Assembly: GCA_022661535.1 (NCBI GenBank) | Contig: JAKULF010000005.1 | Coordinates: forward strand, 2,976,001-3,040,000 | Direction of reading: 5' to 3' | Length of the DNA stretch: 64,000 bases | Origin: Eutypa lata | Lineage: Eukaryota; Ascomycota; Sordariomycetes; Xylariales; Diatrypaceae | In this document: positions 21,211 through 33,662 of the stretch, piece after piece | Layout of the letters: every line of letters starts with the position of its first letter | How positions within the stretch are numbered: position 1 is the first letter of the stretch | Notes under the pieces: model-generated | Database searches by the model: none | Told to the model about the DNA's origin: nothing | What the model saw: the letters and a program-made list of their open reading frames with translations, nothing else | Translations under genes and position numbers: made by a program

Positions 21211-23886
21211 CTAGAGTTTTGACTTGACCGCCTCTAGTCTATATTTTACGTCCTTCAACGCTTTTGTAATCGGTTTCCACTCGTCGAATTGCCTGAGCAA
21301 CTCGGTTGTTTCCGAATAGAGTTCTGTCTTGACAAACTGCTCTTCAAGGAGACCTCGCATGATCCATGGCAACACATATGGATTGGGATTAGCCAGGCCC
21401 TCATGTTTCCGAATGTGACATGGCACATTTCCGACCGAGGTTGTTTCTAGTGCATGTGAAACTGCTAGACTTGTTGGGTGTTAGTAATATTCGTCAACGA
21501 GAAAGGGGGATATTGAGAACTTACTCGTAGACTTGTTGGTCATCGTAGAGCCTCGAGTGCCCTTCTCCTCCATATAGACTTCCAGCAAGCGGTATAGACA
21601 GTTCACGTATCAAACCATGATCAGAAATTCCTAGGTTTCGTAGTTTGAGAGCAAAACCAACCAGGTGCGAAATAAAATCAGGAGCACGAACACGCCCATC
21701 GATGAATACAGCCCGGTAGATATAGGGGTGGGATGCTGGTGACATCAGAGCCGACTCTAATGGAACAAGTTGGTCGTCAATGCTCCCCACAAAGGTTATA
21801 CGAGCACCATGGTTAACAACTGCTTGTAGTGCATGTTCATAGCGTTTGGATACTTCGCTTTCGGGGTCAGCAAATTGCCAGAGTTCTGCGGCAGAGCCCA
21901 TAAGCATTCCCATGCTCGATTTATAATCAGGAAATGGACCCAAAGAAACACCAGCCATCGCACAAATGCCAATTCTAGCACCGTTGATAACGCCGAGCTC
22001 GATCAGCTTGGCTACCAACATCATAGTGACTGGAACACCCTGGGAATGGCATCCTATGACAATCAGATCAGCTCGTCTGATATGCTCGATCCAATTCAGG
22101 AGCAGCTTCCACAGGTTTTCCACTCGCTCAGCAATCTTTCCCTCGCCTTCGAGGGCCACCTTCTCAATCTCGATATTGCTACACCCATGACTTTCCGCCC
22201 ACCTACGGATCGCCTCGGCGCAATGGTTCATGAAGCGAATACTAGTGCCAGTCGGCTGCCCGATCATAGGACGGAGATACGAAGCCGGGAATAATCCATG
22301 CACTCCTATAGCGATGGCCCGCCGAATCTTGGGTGGCTCTTTAATCAAGAAGACGTGATTGGCAGGCGGTTGCTGAGATCTTAGCAATAGTTGCGCTATC
22401 TGCTTAATGATGGATGGGTTTTCCTTCATACGATAGGTGCTTTTGAATGAAGGCAGAAGTAGACTTGTCTGCGGAGCAGGCTTGACAGCTATATTCTTCA
22501 CGGACGATGTATCTGACTGTGGCGTACTTGGTCGTGTCGATGATGACTCATCTAAATCCATAGACTGTGGCCGGGCTCTCTTACTCTTTTTAGATAACGC
22601 TGCCCTGATACCCGACTCCTTCGCCGGTTTACTCGGTAGTTTATTCTCTGGAGCATTATTCTCACTGATTTCAACACTGGTTGACCGTGTAGGACTTGAC
22701 TCAGAACCTTCACCGATTATGGCTAGTTCCCCTTGTTCTGGTGTGGCGGGGGTCTTTGCGCCAGTTTTCGGGCCCGAGTCTCGAGACCAAAATGCCCACG
22801 TCGAGCCGGCAGATGGCTGGTTTGCCGATGCTGGTGCTGAAGGGGTAGATGGAGTAGTTGGAACAGACGGGGCAGATGGTGGAGCGTCCTCCATGACAAC
22901 ATCTTCACTCGGACTCTGTACAATGGATTGTACTGGCTCATGATTCGTAGCTCCCTGAGCATTGATGTTCGAAGGAGCAGGAGTACTCGACGACCACAAT
23001 CCAAACCAACTCGATGACTGTTTAAGTTTCGGCTCTTCAGGTTTCGGCGGTTCAGATTTCGGCGGTTCGGGCGGGGCAGTTATAGTCTCACTAATGAGAG
23101 GTTGTGTGTTTTCTGATTGATTGATCTCTGAGGTAGGTAGTGTTTCCTTGGGAGGTTCATGCTGGTTGCTTTGTTCTTCCGTTGTGTTTGCGAGTGTTGT
23201 CGAATATCCGAACCAACCTAACCAGCCTGAAGATGTTGTCGGTGGGGGTTGGGTTGTTGCTGGTTGTTCAGGGTGCTCTTCATTGTCTCTTTTCGGACCA
23301 TCCTCCTTCTGGCTATCGGTGGCAGACTCTCCATTGTGGTCGTTGCGTTGACTCGCAGATTCTTGCTGTTCGGTGGTGGAGTTTGTAGCTTTCGTCGGGG
23401 TCATATCGGGATCGGTAATCTTTGGTATTTCTCTAACTGACTGGACATCCGATTCGCTAGATGCTTCGGAACTTTTCTTAGTCTCAAAGCGACTCAAGTT
23501 GGGCGTGGAATCTGGACGTGTAGTGCCGCCGGTAATATTCTCAGTGGCTAACTGTGTAGAAGCCAGCGATTTCCCGGACCACGACCCATACCAACTACGT
23601 GTCTTCCGGCCTTGAGACTTGGAGAACTTTACGTGTGTTAATATTAGGCAGTTGATGAAGGAAGATGACAAACCTGGCTTGGTAAGTTTATGTTGCTAGA
23701 GCTAGAAGCATGGCCATTCGAATATGATCTGTCTGGATTTATTGGTGGCATCATGCCCTGGCTTTGTGCTTCAGATTTGTCTTTAGACTGTGACGCAACA
23801 CTTCCCTTTCGAGTGGTCGATAAGCTACCTTGATCCGTAGAATTCTCGGAGGCGGGATTTGGCCGTGGGCGCTTTCGCGAATTCAT
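21211..23886 (-). CDS. Alpha/beta-hydrolase-like protein with a long disordered, Trp-motif N-terminus
   Basis: Three exons: 23886-23674, 23626-21525 and 21469-21211, giving 857 residues. Intron 1 (47 bp) and intron 2 (55 bp, donor GTAAGT, branch TTACTAAC) both end in AAG; reading-frame continuity requires this. The first ~430 residues are Ser/Pro/Thr-rich and disordered, with four tryptophan pairs at W83/W87, W206/W209, W278/W282 and W348/W351. The C-terminal half looks like an alpha/beta hydrolase: oxyanion-type IGVHGLFP, nucleophile elbow CHSQG with Ser599, and a candidate acid in GSIDDQLVP. The first elbow glycine is replaced by Cys. It resembles, from memory, the uncharacterised yeast protein YML020W; this needs a search. 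It is divergent from RRP5. Confidence 0.72.
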
Positions 23887-24506
23887 GATAAAGTATTAGG
23901 TACCATCATCTCATCAAATATCTTTCTGTCTTGATGCCGAGGTTATTGTTGAGTTGTATGAACGGTTTATGTTGGTAACTACTCTAAGTAGGTAAGTTTA
24001 ACTACCTGAAAGAGTTACCCAAGGAATTGGATAGTTAATGTGTTGAATCAGGTCAGCCACGCATCTCAGTCATTACGTAGTGCATATTCATAGGTACGGA
24101 CCAGCGAAGTCCGTCCAGCCTTAGGTAGGTTTAGGTACCTACCCGCCTATCTACTCCCTGACTCCCTGTCCTGTTAGCCTAGGCATTCACTTCTTGTGCT
24201 TGGTCGGGGTATGCATTGGAGGTCGGCTGGCCCCTCCTAACCCCACCCAAGCCACTTAGGCCTCGACCCTTGCAACTCCTGAGTGGACTGAGTGGGTACT
24301 TCAGGGTAGGTACTTCGTAGTTAACCACCGAGACACCGATCGCCCAGACGCGACAAGCCTGGGTAGGTACCTGGTTAGCTGCAGATAACTTGATAAGATA
24401 AGGAATTTTTTCTTATTATCCAACTATTCTACTATCCCAAGTGAAGGCAGTTGAAGCCTTTAAGTCTCCCCCATACTGTCGCTTTCGTCTCAGTTACTAT
24501 GAAACG
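23887..24506. promoter_or_regulatory. Divergent promoter of the hydrolase-like gene and RRP5
   Basis: About 620 bp between opposing start codons. It contains several TAGGTAGGT / GGTACCTA motifs (about 24121-24145, 24300-24315, 24360-24372), which recur elsewhere in the non-coding part of the window. No specific factor can be assigned. Confidence 0.45.
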
Positions 24507-27500
24507 ATGAGTTCTCTCAAAAGAAAAGATGCCCCGAGTGGCACTGCCCCTGGAAAGACAGGAAAACCTTATAACGACACCCGACCATCGAAACGAACCA
24601 AATCAGACAACGACAGGACCCCGACTAAGAAAGGCGGCGATGCGAAGCCAAGTTCCAAATCAACCAAGAATTCGGAAACAAAACCCGTCAGCCTGCCAAC
24701 AATCTCTCGCCTGAAGGAAGAGGAGCCCCTATTTCCTCGTGGTGGAGGAAGCATTCTCTCCCCGCTTGAGCACAAGCAGATTGCTCTCCAGGCAAAGCAG
24801 GATGTGCTGTTCGAACAGGAGTCTGGTAAAGGTGCGAAGAAGACCGAGCGCACCCCCAAGAAGAAGTCAAAGGGTCAGAAAGATGGAAAGCCTACCAAGT
24901 TTCACCATGGGGACGATGGGGTCAAAGTCGAATCCCTCAATTACAAGCGCCTTGTCAAAGGCTCGTTGGTTCTTGGTCAGATTAGCGAAATCAACTCCCT
25001 CGATCTCGTCCTTGCTTTGCCGAATAACCTGGCTGGCCATGTCCCAATTACCGCTATCTCCGATATACTAAACGAGAAAATTGCCGCCGAAGCTGAAGGT
25101 GATGAAAATGAGGAAGACGAGGACGACAATCAAGATAATGGTGTCGATTTGAAGGAATTATTCAAGATTGGCCAATACCTTCGAGCCTACGTTACATCTA
25201 CTATTGAGGAGACGACAGCTACTGCTACGAAACCAAGAAGGCATATTGGATTATCGCTTCGTTCGGAGCACACGAATACTAGCTTATCTGATCAAGATAT
25301 CATCGCAAATAGTACGGTCATGGCGACTGTCACTAGTGCAGAGGACCACGGCTTCGTGATGGACCTTGGTATAGCCGATTCGAAAGTTGGCGGTTTCCTG
25401 CCCCGAAAAGAAGTGGACAAAGATATGCCCGACTCTCAGTTGCAGCCAGGCACCGTCATTCTTTGCCTCGTCACCGGGAAGAATGCGAATGGCAAGGTTG
25501 CTCAACTTACAACCCTCCAGTCAAAATTAAGAAGAGTACAAAATTTTGCATCAGAGGCTACTACAATCAACACATTCCTGCCAGGCTCTGCCGTGGAACT
25601 GCTAGTGTCCGAAATATCAAGCCGCGGCATTGCTGGCAAGGTCATGGGCTCCTTAGACGTTACTGCTGATATAATTCACTCCGGCATTGGGCCCCAAGCT
25701 TTGGATCTGGAATCTAAATATAAAGTCGGCAAGAAGATCAAGGCGAGGGTCGTCTGCAATTTCCCCACAGCCAAGGACCCTAAATTGGGCGTCACTCTCT
25801 TAGATCATGTGCTGTCCCTACGTTCAATGCATACGACAACCAGCAAGCTTCCTTTAGAAGCTCTTTCGATATCTAGTCTAGTAGAGAAATGCACCATTAC
25901 CAAAGTTGAACCAGAAATCGGTCTTTTCATTGATGTAGGAGTGGAAGGGGTTCCTGGGTTCGTGCACATCTCAAGGGTCAAGGACGGCAAGGTGGATATG
26001 CTCTCAGAATCTTCCGGTCCCTTCAAGGCAGGCTCTGTCCATCGAGGCAGGGTCATAGGTTATAATGCCCTCGACGGCATGTTTCAGTTGTCTTTCGAAA
26101 AACATATTCTGGATCAACGATTCCTGCGAATTGAGGATATTCCTGTGGGAGAGGTCGTCGATGGAGAAATCGAGAAGCTTGTGATCAACCAAGATGGTGT
26201 CAGCGGCCTACTTGTTAAGCTCGCAGAAGGCATTGTTGGTTATGTTCCCGAGATGCATCTAGCAGACGTCCGACTACAACATCCTGAAAAGAAGTTTAGA
26301 GAAGGCTTGAAAGTCAAAACTCGGGTGCTTTCTACTAATCCCGCGAAACGACAAGTCAGGCTCACTTTGAAGAAGACACTGGTGAACTCTGAAGCTCCCG
26401 CCATAAAGACTTTCGAAGACCTAGTCATAGGAATGCAGACCCCGGGGACGATCGTAAACGTCTTGCCTAATGGTGCCATCGTGCAGTTCTACGGCTCTCT
26501 GCGCGGCTTCCTTCCCGTTTCTGAGATGAGCGAGGCTTACATCCGTGACCCAAAAGAACATTTTCGTGTCGGCCAGGTTGTTAGCGTCCACATACTCAAC
26601 TTCGACGCTGATGCGCAAAAGCTTTTCGTCTCTTGCAAAGATCCCTCAGCCTTCGGGTTAGAGAAACAGACCGCGTTGAAGAATCTCAAACTCGGCGATC
26701 TTGTGTCAGCCAAAGTTGTGCAGAAAACCGAAGATGACGTCTTTGTCGAGCTAGTCGACAGCTCCTTAAAAGCAATGATATCTGCAGGACAACTTGCTGA
26801 CAAGTCAAACAAGACTCAGTCCGCTCTGAAAGGTATTCGTGTTGGTCAAACACTCAGCAATCTTGTTGTACTGGATAAGAACGAGGGCCGTCGGTTCCTA
26901 GCGCTGTCAAAGAAGCCTAGCCTCGTGAAAGCGAGCCACGATGGGAAGCTCTTGACCTCGTTGGAAGATGCAAAGGTAGGGGAGCTTCGACAGGGTTTCG
27001 TAAGGAACATCACTGTCACTGCTGCCTTTGTGCAATTTGCTGGCCGCCTTACCGCTCTACTACCTAAATCGAAATTACCACAGGAGGAACAAAAGCAAAC
27101 CGATTTCGGGCTAGAGAAATATCAATCAGTACTAGTCAAGATCGCCTCAATCGACAGAGAACATGACCGGCTTGTCGTCGCATCTCCTGCACTTGAAGAC
27201 AGTAAGACTGACATCCGGCAAGTTTCCTCGAAGACAGCGGACAAGGTTGAAAACCCAGTAGACGAGTCAATTTTGTCCATGGACGACGTGTTCATAGGAA
27301 AAGTTACGAAGGCTAAGATTGTGTCAATCAAGAGCACGCAACTGAATGTCAGGCTAGCCGACAATATTCAAGGTCGTGTCGATGTCTCCCAGGTATTTGA
27401 TAGCTGGGATGAGATATCGAAGCCGAAAGCACCCTTGAACAAGTTCAAAGTCAATGGCATTATCGATGTTCGAGTCTTAGGTGTTCACGATGCCAGAAAT

Positions 27501-30001
27501 CATCGATTTTTACCAATCTCCCACCGTTCAAGTCACTCAGTCCTCGAGTTATCTGCAAAGCCAAGCGACGTGAATGGAAATTCTACCACGCTATTATCTC
27601 TGGACCAATTAAATCTAGGCTCTACCCATCTAGCTTTCGTCAACAAAGTCCAACAGAATTCTCTGTGGGCTAACTTGTCTCCGAATGTTCGAGGGAGGCT
27701 TAATACATTAGAAATTTCCGATGATGTCTCCCAGCTTGAAAACCTTTCTTCCAATTTCCCTATTGGCTCAGCATTAAGGGTGCGAGTCCTGGCTGTGAAT
27801 CCAGCTGATGGACATCTTGATCTATCTGCCCGTTTATCAGGTTCTTCCACAAATCTCAAGTGGGAAGATGTCAAGCAGAACATGGTTCTGCCCGGCCGCA
27901 TCACGAAGATTAACGAAAGACAAATTTTGGTCCAGTTAAGCGATCTAGTTTCTGGGCCCGTCCATCTGATCGATATCAGTGACAACTACGATGAAGCTAG
28001 CACTATGTCTTATAGTAAGAACAGTGTGCTTCGAGTCTCAGTCGTCGAAGTTGACAAAAGCAATAAAAAGATTCGACTCTCGACCCGTCCTTCGAGAGTG
28101 CTTAACTCGTCTCTCCCTTCCAAGGACCAAGAGATAACGATGGCTTCTCAACTCAACAGCGGGGACATCATTCGAGGATTTGTCAAGAACGTTTCTGATA
28201 AAGGACTTTTTGTGACTCTCGGTGGAGATGTTACGGCAATGGTCAAGATCTCTGATCTTTCGGACAAGTTTCTGAAAGATTGGAAAGATCATTACCAAAT
28301 TGATCAAATTGTCAAGGGAAGAATCATCTCGATTGATCCAGCAGTAGGCCATATCCAAATGAGCCTCAAGTCTTCCGTCGTAGACAAGAACTATAAACCC
28401 CTTGTCACTTACCACGATCTTCACAAAGGACAGGTTATCACTGGCACCGTCCGAAAGGTGGAAGAGTTCGGCGCGTTTATCTTGGTGGATGGTTCCGCTA
28501 ATGTTAGCGGACTTTGTCACCGGAGCGAGATGGCCGAAAAGCCCGTAGATGATGCCAGGAAGCTCTTCAACGAGGGGGATGCCGTTAAAGCCATCGTATT
28601 GAAGGTTGATCAACAAAAGAAACGCATCAATTTCGGTCTGACGCCATCCTATTTCGAAGATGAGGACGATAGCGACATGAGTGCCGATGATGACGAGGAA
28701 GCCGGCGTAACCTTATTAGACGCCGATGAGGATGACGAGGACCTAGACGAGGACGATGATAGTGACGATGATATGGAGGATGCAGGCGGCGCTATTCACT
28801 TTATGGGAACCGACAATGACGATGAAGATTCTGACAGCCAGGATGAGGATATCGAGATGGGCAACGGAGTAGCTAGCAATATTGATGGGCTAGACGCCGG
28901 TGGCTTTGATTGGACAGCTGATGCTCTGGACAAGACCGATGCTGTAGATGGCGATGCGGCTGAAGACAACAGCACAGGCCGAGACAAGAAGAAACGACGG
29001 AAAGCGCAGATCGAGGAGGACAAGAGCGGTGATCTGGATGCTTTTGGGCCGAAGACCGCGGTTGATTATGAACGATTACTTAACCGACAACCCAATTCGT
29101 CTGCATTGTGGATACAGTATATGGCTCACCAGATGCAAGTCAGCGAACTTGCCAAGGCCCGGGAGGTGGCAGAGCGTGCTGTCAACACGATCAACAGCGC
29201 CGAAGAAACGGAGAAGCTCAATGCCTGGGTCGCCTACCTCAACCTCGAGGCCCGCTTCGGAAACGAAGAAACCGTCGACGATGTCTTCAAGCGCGCATGC
29301 CAGGTCAACGACCAACAGGAAGTCTACTCGCGGCTCGCGACCATCTACATCCAGGATGGCAAGGCCAACGTAAGTTAATTACCACTTGATTCCCCCCTAC
29401 TCGACACAATATAGCGGCAGCTAGCTAACAGTTTTCACCCTCTTCTCCCCTCTTACAGAAAGCCGACGATCTCCTCCAAGCCCTCTGCAAGAAGTTCGGC
29501 GCCGGCTCGGTCGACGTCTGGTACAACTACGCCCACTGGCTGCACTCGGTACAGGGGCAGCCGGAGCGAGCGCGAGCACTCCTACCGCGCGCGACGCAGG
29601 CGCTGCCCAGCCAGGCGCGGCTGGGGCTCATGGCGAAGTTCGCCGCGCTCGAGTACACGTCCGCGGCGGGCGCGAACCCGGAGCTGGGCCGCACCATGTT
29701 CGAGGGCCTGCTGTCGACGTTCCCGAAGCGCTTCGACCTCTGGAACCAGCTGCTCGACCACGAGGATGCCGCTGGTAGTGGTAGTGGCGACTTGACCATC
29801 GTCCGCGACATCTTCGACCGCGCCACGAAAGTCAAGGGCCTGAAGGCCCGCGCCGCCAAGAAGTGGTTCAAGCGCTGGGCGGACTGGGAGGAGAAGCACG
29901 GCGATAAGAAGGCGCAGGAGAAGGTCCGCGCTAAGGCTGCTGAGTGGGTTAGGGCGAGGGAGGCTGCTAAGGGGGCTAAGGACGACGAAGATGATGAGTA
30001 A
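24507..30001 (+). CDS. RRP5: rRNA biogenesis protein Rrp5 (S1 repeats plus HAT repeats)
   Basis: Two exons, 24507-29369 and 29459-30001, encode 1801 residues. The 89-bp intron has donor GTAAGT and acceptor TTACAG. I chose MSSLKRK at 24507 rather than the in-frame ATG at 24441, because family members begin with a short Lys/Ser-rich nuclear segment. Tandem S1 RNA-binding domains occupy about residues 150-1380 (for example the block RGFLPVSEMSEAYIRDP). A very acidic linker follows from about 1384, then HAT/TPR-like helical repeats from about 1510 to the end (ALWIQYMAHQM, AWVAYLNLEARFGN, VWYNYAHWLH). Rrp5 binds pre-rRNA in the nucleolus and is needed for both 18S and 5.8S/25S processing; yeast Rrp5 has 1729 residues and the same order. 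The last exon is visibly more GC-rich than the first. Confidence 0.95.
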
Positions 30002-31153
30002 ATGTACATACATACGTAGTGCCGGTTTAAAAAGGGGGGGGAGAAGGGATAGGCGTAGTAATGGAGAATTGAATAGAGAAAAAGACAAGCATTGATACCC
30101 GGACGTGAATGGGGGACCTATTTATGTGATCTCGGGCTTGCAATTATAGTACTATACGATTGAATGCTAGAGGCAAAAAGACCAGTGTAGCTATGGGCTT
30201 TTATGATAGTTTATTAATTTGAACGGGCTCCGCAACATGGTTGTTTGAAATGAATATACGTGGTCTCATGTGCACCTAAACTCGGCTCTAATAATGCACG
30301 CCATAGTCGAAAGGTCTCCCACCACAGCAGAGAACCTAGCATCATCCGAAGGCCTTCAAGTATCTGTGCTCGGGTCTATTTAAAGTGCATGCTACGCTTT
30401 CCACTCCTATTGTCTAGGTATCTCTAGCTCCTAAAAGACAACGATCCCTTCTTTCCTTCATTGCAACCCCGTACTCTACCAAAAGACCATTACCTTCACA
30501 TTATAGCAGCCTAAAGCGATGTGTGTAGTGGCGTTCTTTGTATGCTAGTCTCAGAGGGCGCCGCATCCGAATTATTACACTTATACCGACCGACGGTGAG
30601 TCGGTCTTGGCCTGGACCCCGCGAGTTCTGAGTATCTCTCTGCTGCCACTGGCTTCGATAGGTAGGTAGGCAGAACGGGAAAACCCCCTCCCCATAGTCT
30701 TTCTCGCTATGCTCTTCCCAGGCAGTTGCTTCTTGCTATTCACAAGCTGCATCGGCTGTCTGGAGGTATTTGCTGTATAATGGTAGCGTCGCCAGGTTTT
30801 CCATTACTGAAGGTTTCCACGGGCACAGCCATTGACCCTGGGTAATTGTGCAGGCTGAGATTGGATATTTGGCTAGTTTCGAATCTGCCCTATTCCTCAC
30901 ACCTGCTGATGTTGGGCGGGCTTCACAATCCTGCCAAAAAAAGGAGCAGCGCCCTGCCTAAGGTATTTTTCTCGAAACCGCCGTAAAGGTATGTGATAGC
31001 ATGTCATAAGCCGCGCTCGGTCTTAAGATCTCGGGGCAAGGCCGCCAAGTTAGTGGATAGGTGGATGAATGGGTTTCTCGAAATATTCTTTGATCCATCA
31101 CCGGCCTCCTTTTTTTCTTTTTCTTTTTCTTTTTCTTTTTTCTTTTTTAATAT
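30002..31153. other. Convergent intergenic region between RRP5 and SNF8
   Basis: Both flanking genes end here. It should hold two 3' UTRs. A pyrimidine tract of repeated TTTTTC units lies at about 31110-31148, just beyond the SNF8 stop. The longest frame is about 83 codons and not convincing. Confidence 0.5.
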
Positions 31154-32191
31154 TCAACAATCAGGTGCGGCAGCAGCGGCGGAGTCGTTATTGCCGCTAC
31201 TACCCTCGACCTCGACCTCAACATCGACATCGTTCATCATGAAGAAGCCGGGGGACCAGTACTCCCACTCGGGGCCCTGGGCCTGCTTGTCGACCCACAG
31301 CATGCCGGCGGCGAGGAGGTCCTCGAGGGCGGTGTGGGCGCGGGCGCGGGCCCACCGCAGGTTGACCATCAGCATCGAGGCGCTGACGTAGCCCAGGATC
31401 TGCGCCGCCTCGAGCACGGCGCTCTGGTCCGTGTTGAGCTCCTTGGGCACCGACCGCACGTACGGCCGGTTGCCCACCTTGATCACCGAGTAGCTCGAGC
31501 CCAGGGGCTTCAGGGTCGCGACGGCGCGCAGGACGTCGTCCCTTTTTATTTTATTTTATCATCGTTAGCAAGACTATTTATGTTGTTTGTTTGTTTATTT
31601 GACTTTGGGCTGGAGGCTTAACGAGTTGTAGACAAAGACATCCATCACATTGTAGTGTAGTCTTAACGCTACATTATTATGTATGTATAAGGGACAAAGA
31701 AAGGAGAAGCTAGGGGATATATACTCAGTGATCTCGGGCGCGCCCTCCAGCCGGCCCCGCATGACCCTCTCCCTCAGCTCCCTCACGCCAATCAACCCCC
31801 CATTCTCAGCGCGCGTGGCGCCGCAGACCTCGACGACGCGAACGGCGAGCTCGAAATAGAAATCATTCACGCTGCGTCCCAGCAGCTGGGCCCAGATGCT
31901 GCCACTTCCCGAACTGCCTGAGGAAGAAGAAGAAGAAGAAGAAGACGATGCTAGAGGATCGACGCCGATGGCGGCGCACATGCGCGCGAACTGGGCCCGG
32001 AACGACGGGTTCGACCGGATCTCCTTCGCGTGCGTCTGCGCGAAGCTCTGCAGCAGGGACCGGAACACGGCCAGCTGCGTCTCCAGGGCCTGCGCGTTCG
32101 TGCTGCGCAGCGAGCTGCCGTGCGAGGCGAACTGGGCTGATGTTAGGCGGGAGCGGTCGAAGGCCGCGAGGCCGACGCCCTTGCGGGACAT
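31154..32191 (-). CDS. SNF8: ESCRT-II subunit Snf8/Vps22
   Basis: Two exons, 32191-31725 and 31541-31154, give 284 residues. The 183-bp intron (donor GTATAT, branch GCTAAC) ends in AAG, and the join restores the conserved EDDVLRAV. The start MSRKGVGLAAFDR, then FRAQFARMCAAIGVDPLA and FYFELAVRVVEVC, match the EAP30/Vps22 family, followed by tandem winged-helix segments with VRSVPKELNTDQSAVLEAAQ and LLAAGMLWVD. Snf8 joins Vps36 and Vps25 in ESCRT-II, which sorts ubiquitinated cargo into multivesicular endosomes. A Ser/Gly run (about residues 82-98) is inserted after GVDPLA, where homologues have only a short loop, and the C-terminus has an extra acidic and Ala-rich tail. It is divergent from RPS16. 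Confidence 0.93.
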
Positions 32192-32891
32192 TTTTTGGCT
32201 GTTCTTTAGTGGCGATGATGTGGCGGTGATGCTGTTAAGCTCTCCCTAGTGTTTGATATACGTAAAAAATGGTACTAGGCGTTGCTTCTCGTCTGTCAGC
32301 TTGGTGATGGTTGTCCTTATCTTTTTCCAGCCATGGTATTTTGGTCTTAGAAACCTGTACCCCACGATGGGCTGCTGGAGTTCACTTACAGCTCACGTGC
32401 ACTCACAATAGGCAACCCAGGAAGGACAGACTTGAAATTCAATGTACAAATTATATAATATCACAGGGAAAGTTATGGAAATAGAGTAATTATACGGCTT
32501 GTTAAATACATTCCTTCAATAATTGATTGATTATACGACTTATTCTCACTCGTCTGCCTTTACCTTAATCATTGCTCAGTAGATTCCCTACCAGGCGCTG
32601 AGTTAAGACCTGACGTTATAAGGGTGGGACCATCAAGCGGAATTTCTTCGGTTATCTTATCTCGACCCACTATTAGAGCCGCCCATTCTACCAATCATGG
32701 TTTAGCAGATTTTGAAGGCCACAACCTTTTTCTCTCCGCTCGGTAAAAACTTGTGTGCAAGGTTGTGGACTCTTTTCAACATTCAACCGTAAACGTGAGT
32801 AGCAGCAGCAGCAGCAGCAATAGGACGTCTTGGGTGCGAATATCATCACCACTACCACCACTCCAACACACCCCAACCGACATCAGCAATC
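32192..32891. promoter_or_regulatory. Divergent promoter of SNF8 and RPS16
   Basis: About 700 bp between opposing start codons. A short AGC repeat (about 32801-32820) and CCAC-rich sequence (32845-32880) lie close to the RPS16 start and are probably in its 5' leader. No defined ribosomal-protein promoter element could be named. Confidence 0.45.
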
Positions 32892-33662
32892 ATGTCGCAA
32901 AGCGTCCAAACCTTCGGCAAGAAGAAGACGGCTACGGCCGTCGCCCACTGCAAGGTACGATCATATCACCGGGAAGAAGCGCTACGGATTGGTCACGTCG
33001 CCGTTAATTCAATTCGATCAATATGCTAACGGAAATTCTTGCTCAATAGGCTGGCTCTGGCCTCGTCAAGGTCAACGGCCGACCTCTGTCCCTCGTTCAG
33101 CCCGAGGTTCTCCGATTCAAGGTTCGTACGAAAGAAGAAGAAAAAAGAAGAAAAAAACTCCAACCCGAAATACCCCAAGGAATCATTGCATGGCATGACG
33201 CGAAAACGACCCTCGAGCCACTGGATATTCCACAAAAATTTACACGTCAAAAATATCGACAGCGGAGGGCATAACTAACTTTGAAAAAAAACAATAGGTC
33301 TACGAGCCTCTCCTCATCGTCGGCCTCGACAAGTTCTCCCAGGTCGACATCCGAGTTCGCGTCACCGGTGGTGGTCACACTTCCCAGGTCTACGCCATCC
33401 GGCAAGCTATTGCCAAGGGCCTGATCGCCTACTACCAGAAATACGTCGATGAGCGTAAGTTGTGTCCGAGTGGGTGGAGTATCACATGGAGAAGGGAGGG
33501 CTGACCGGGTAATATTCCCCAAATATAGACAGCAAGAACCTGCTCAAGCAGGCCCTCGTCCAGTACGACCGCACCCTGCTAGTCGCCGACAACCGTCGGA
33601 GCGAGCCCAAGAAGTTCGGTGGTCGGGGTGCCCGTGCGAGATTCCAGAAGTCTTACCGTTAA
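32892..33662 (+). CDS. RPS16: 40S ribosomal protein S16 (uS9)
   Basis: Four exons: 32892-32954, 33050-33121, 33298-33454 and 33529-33662, giving 141 residues (yeast 143). It starts [20 protein letters not shown], contains [28 protein letters not shown] and [19 protein letters not shown], and ends in the invariant uS9 tail ARFQKSYR, which reaches the P-site tRNA. All three introns (95, 176 and 74 bp) have GT donors and end in TAG. Three early introns are typical of fungal ribosomal-protein genes, where they often contribute to expression. The gene is short enough that the many open frames overlapping it are shadows. No N-terminal ubiquitin-like fusion is present. Confidence 0.97.
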
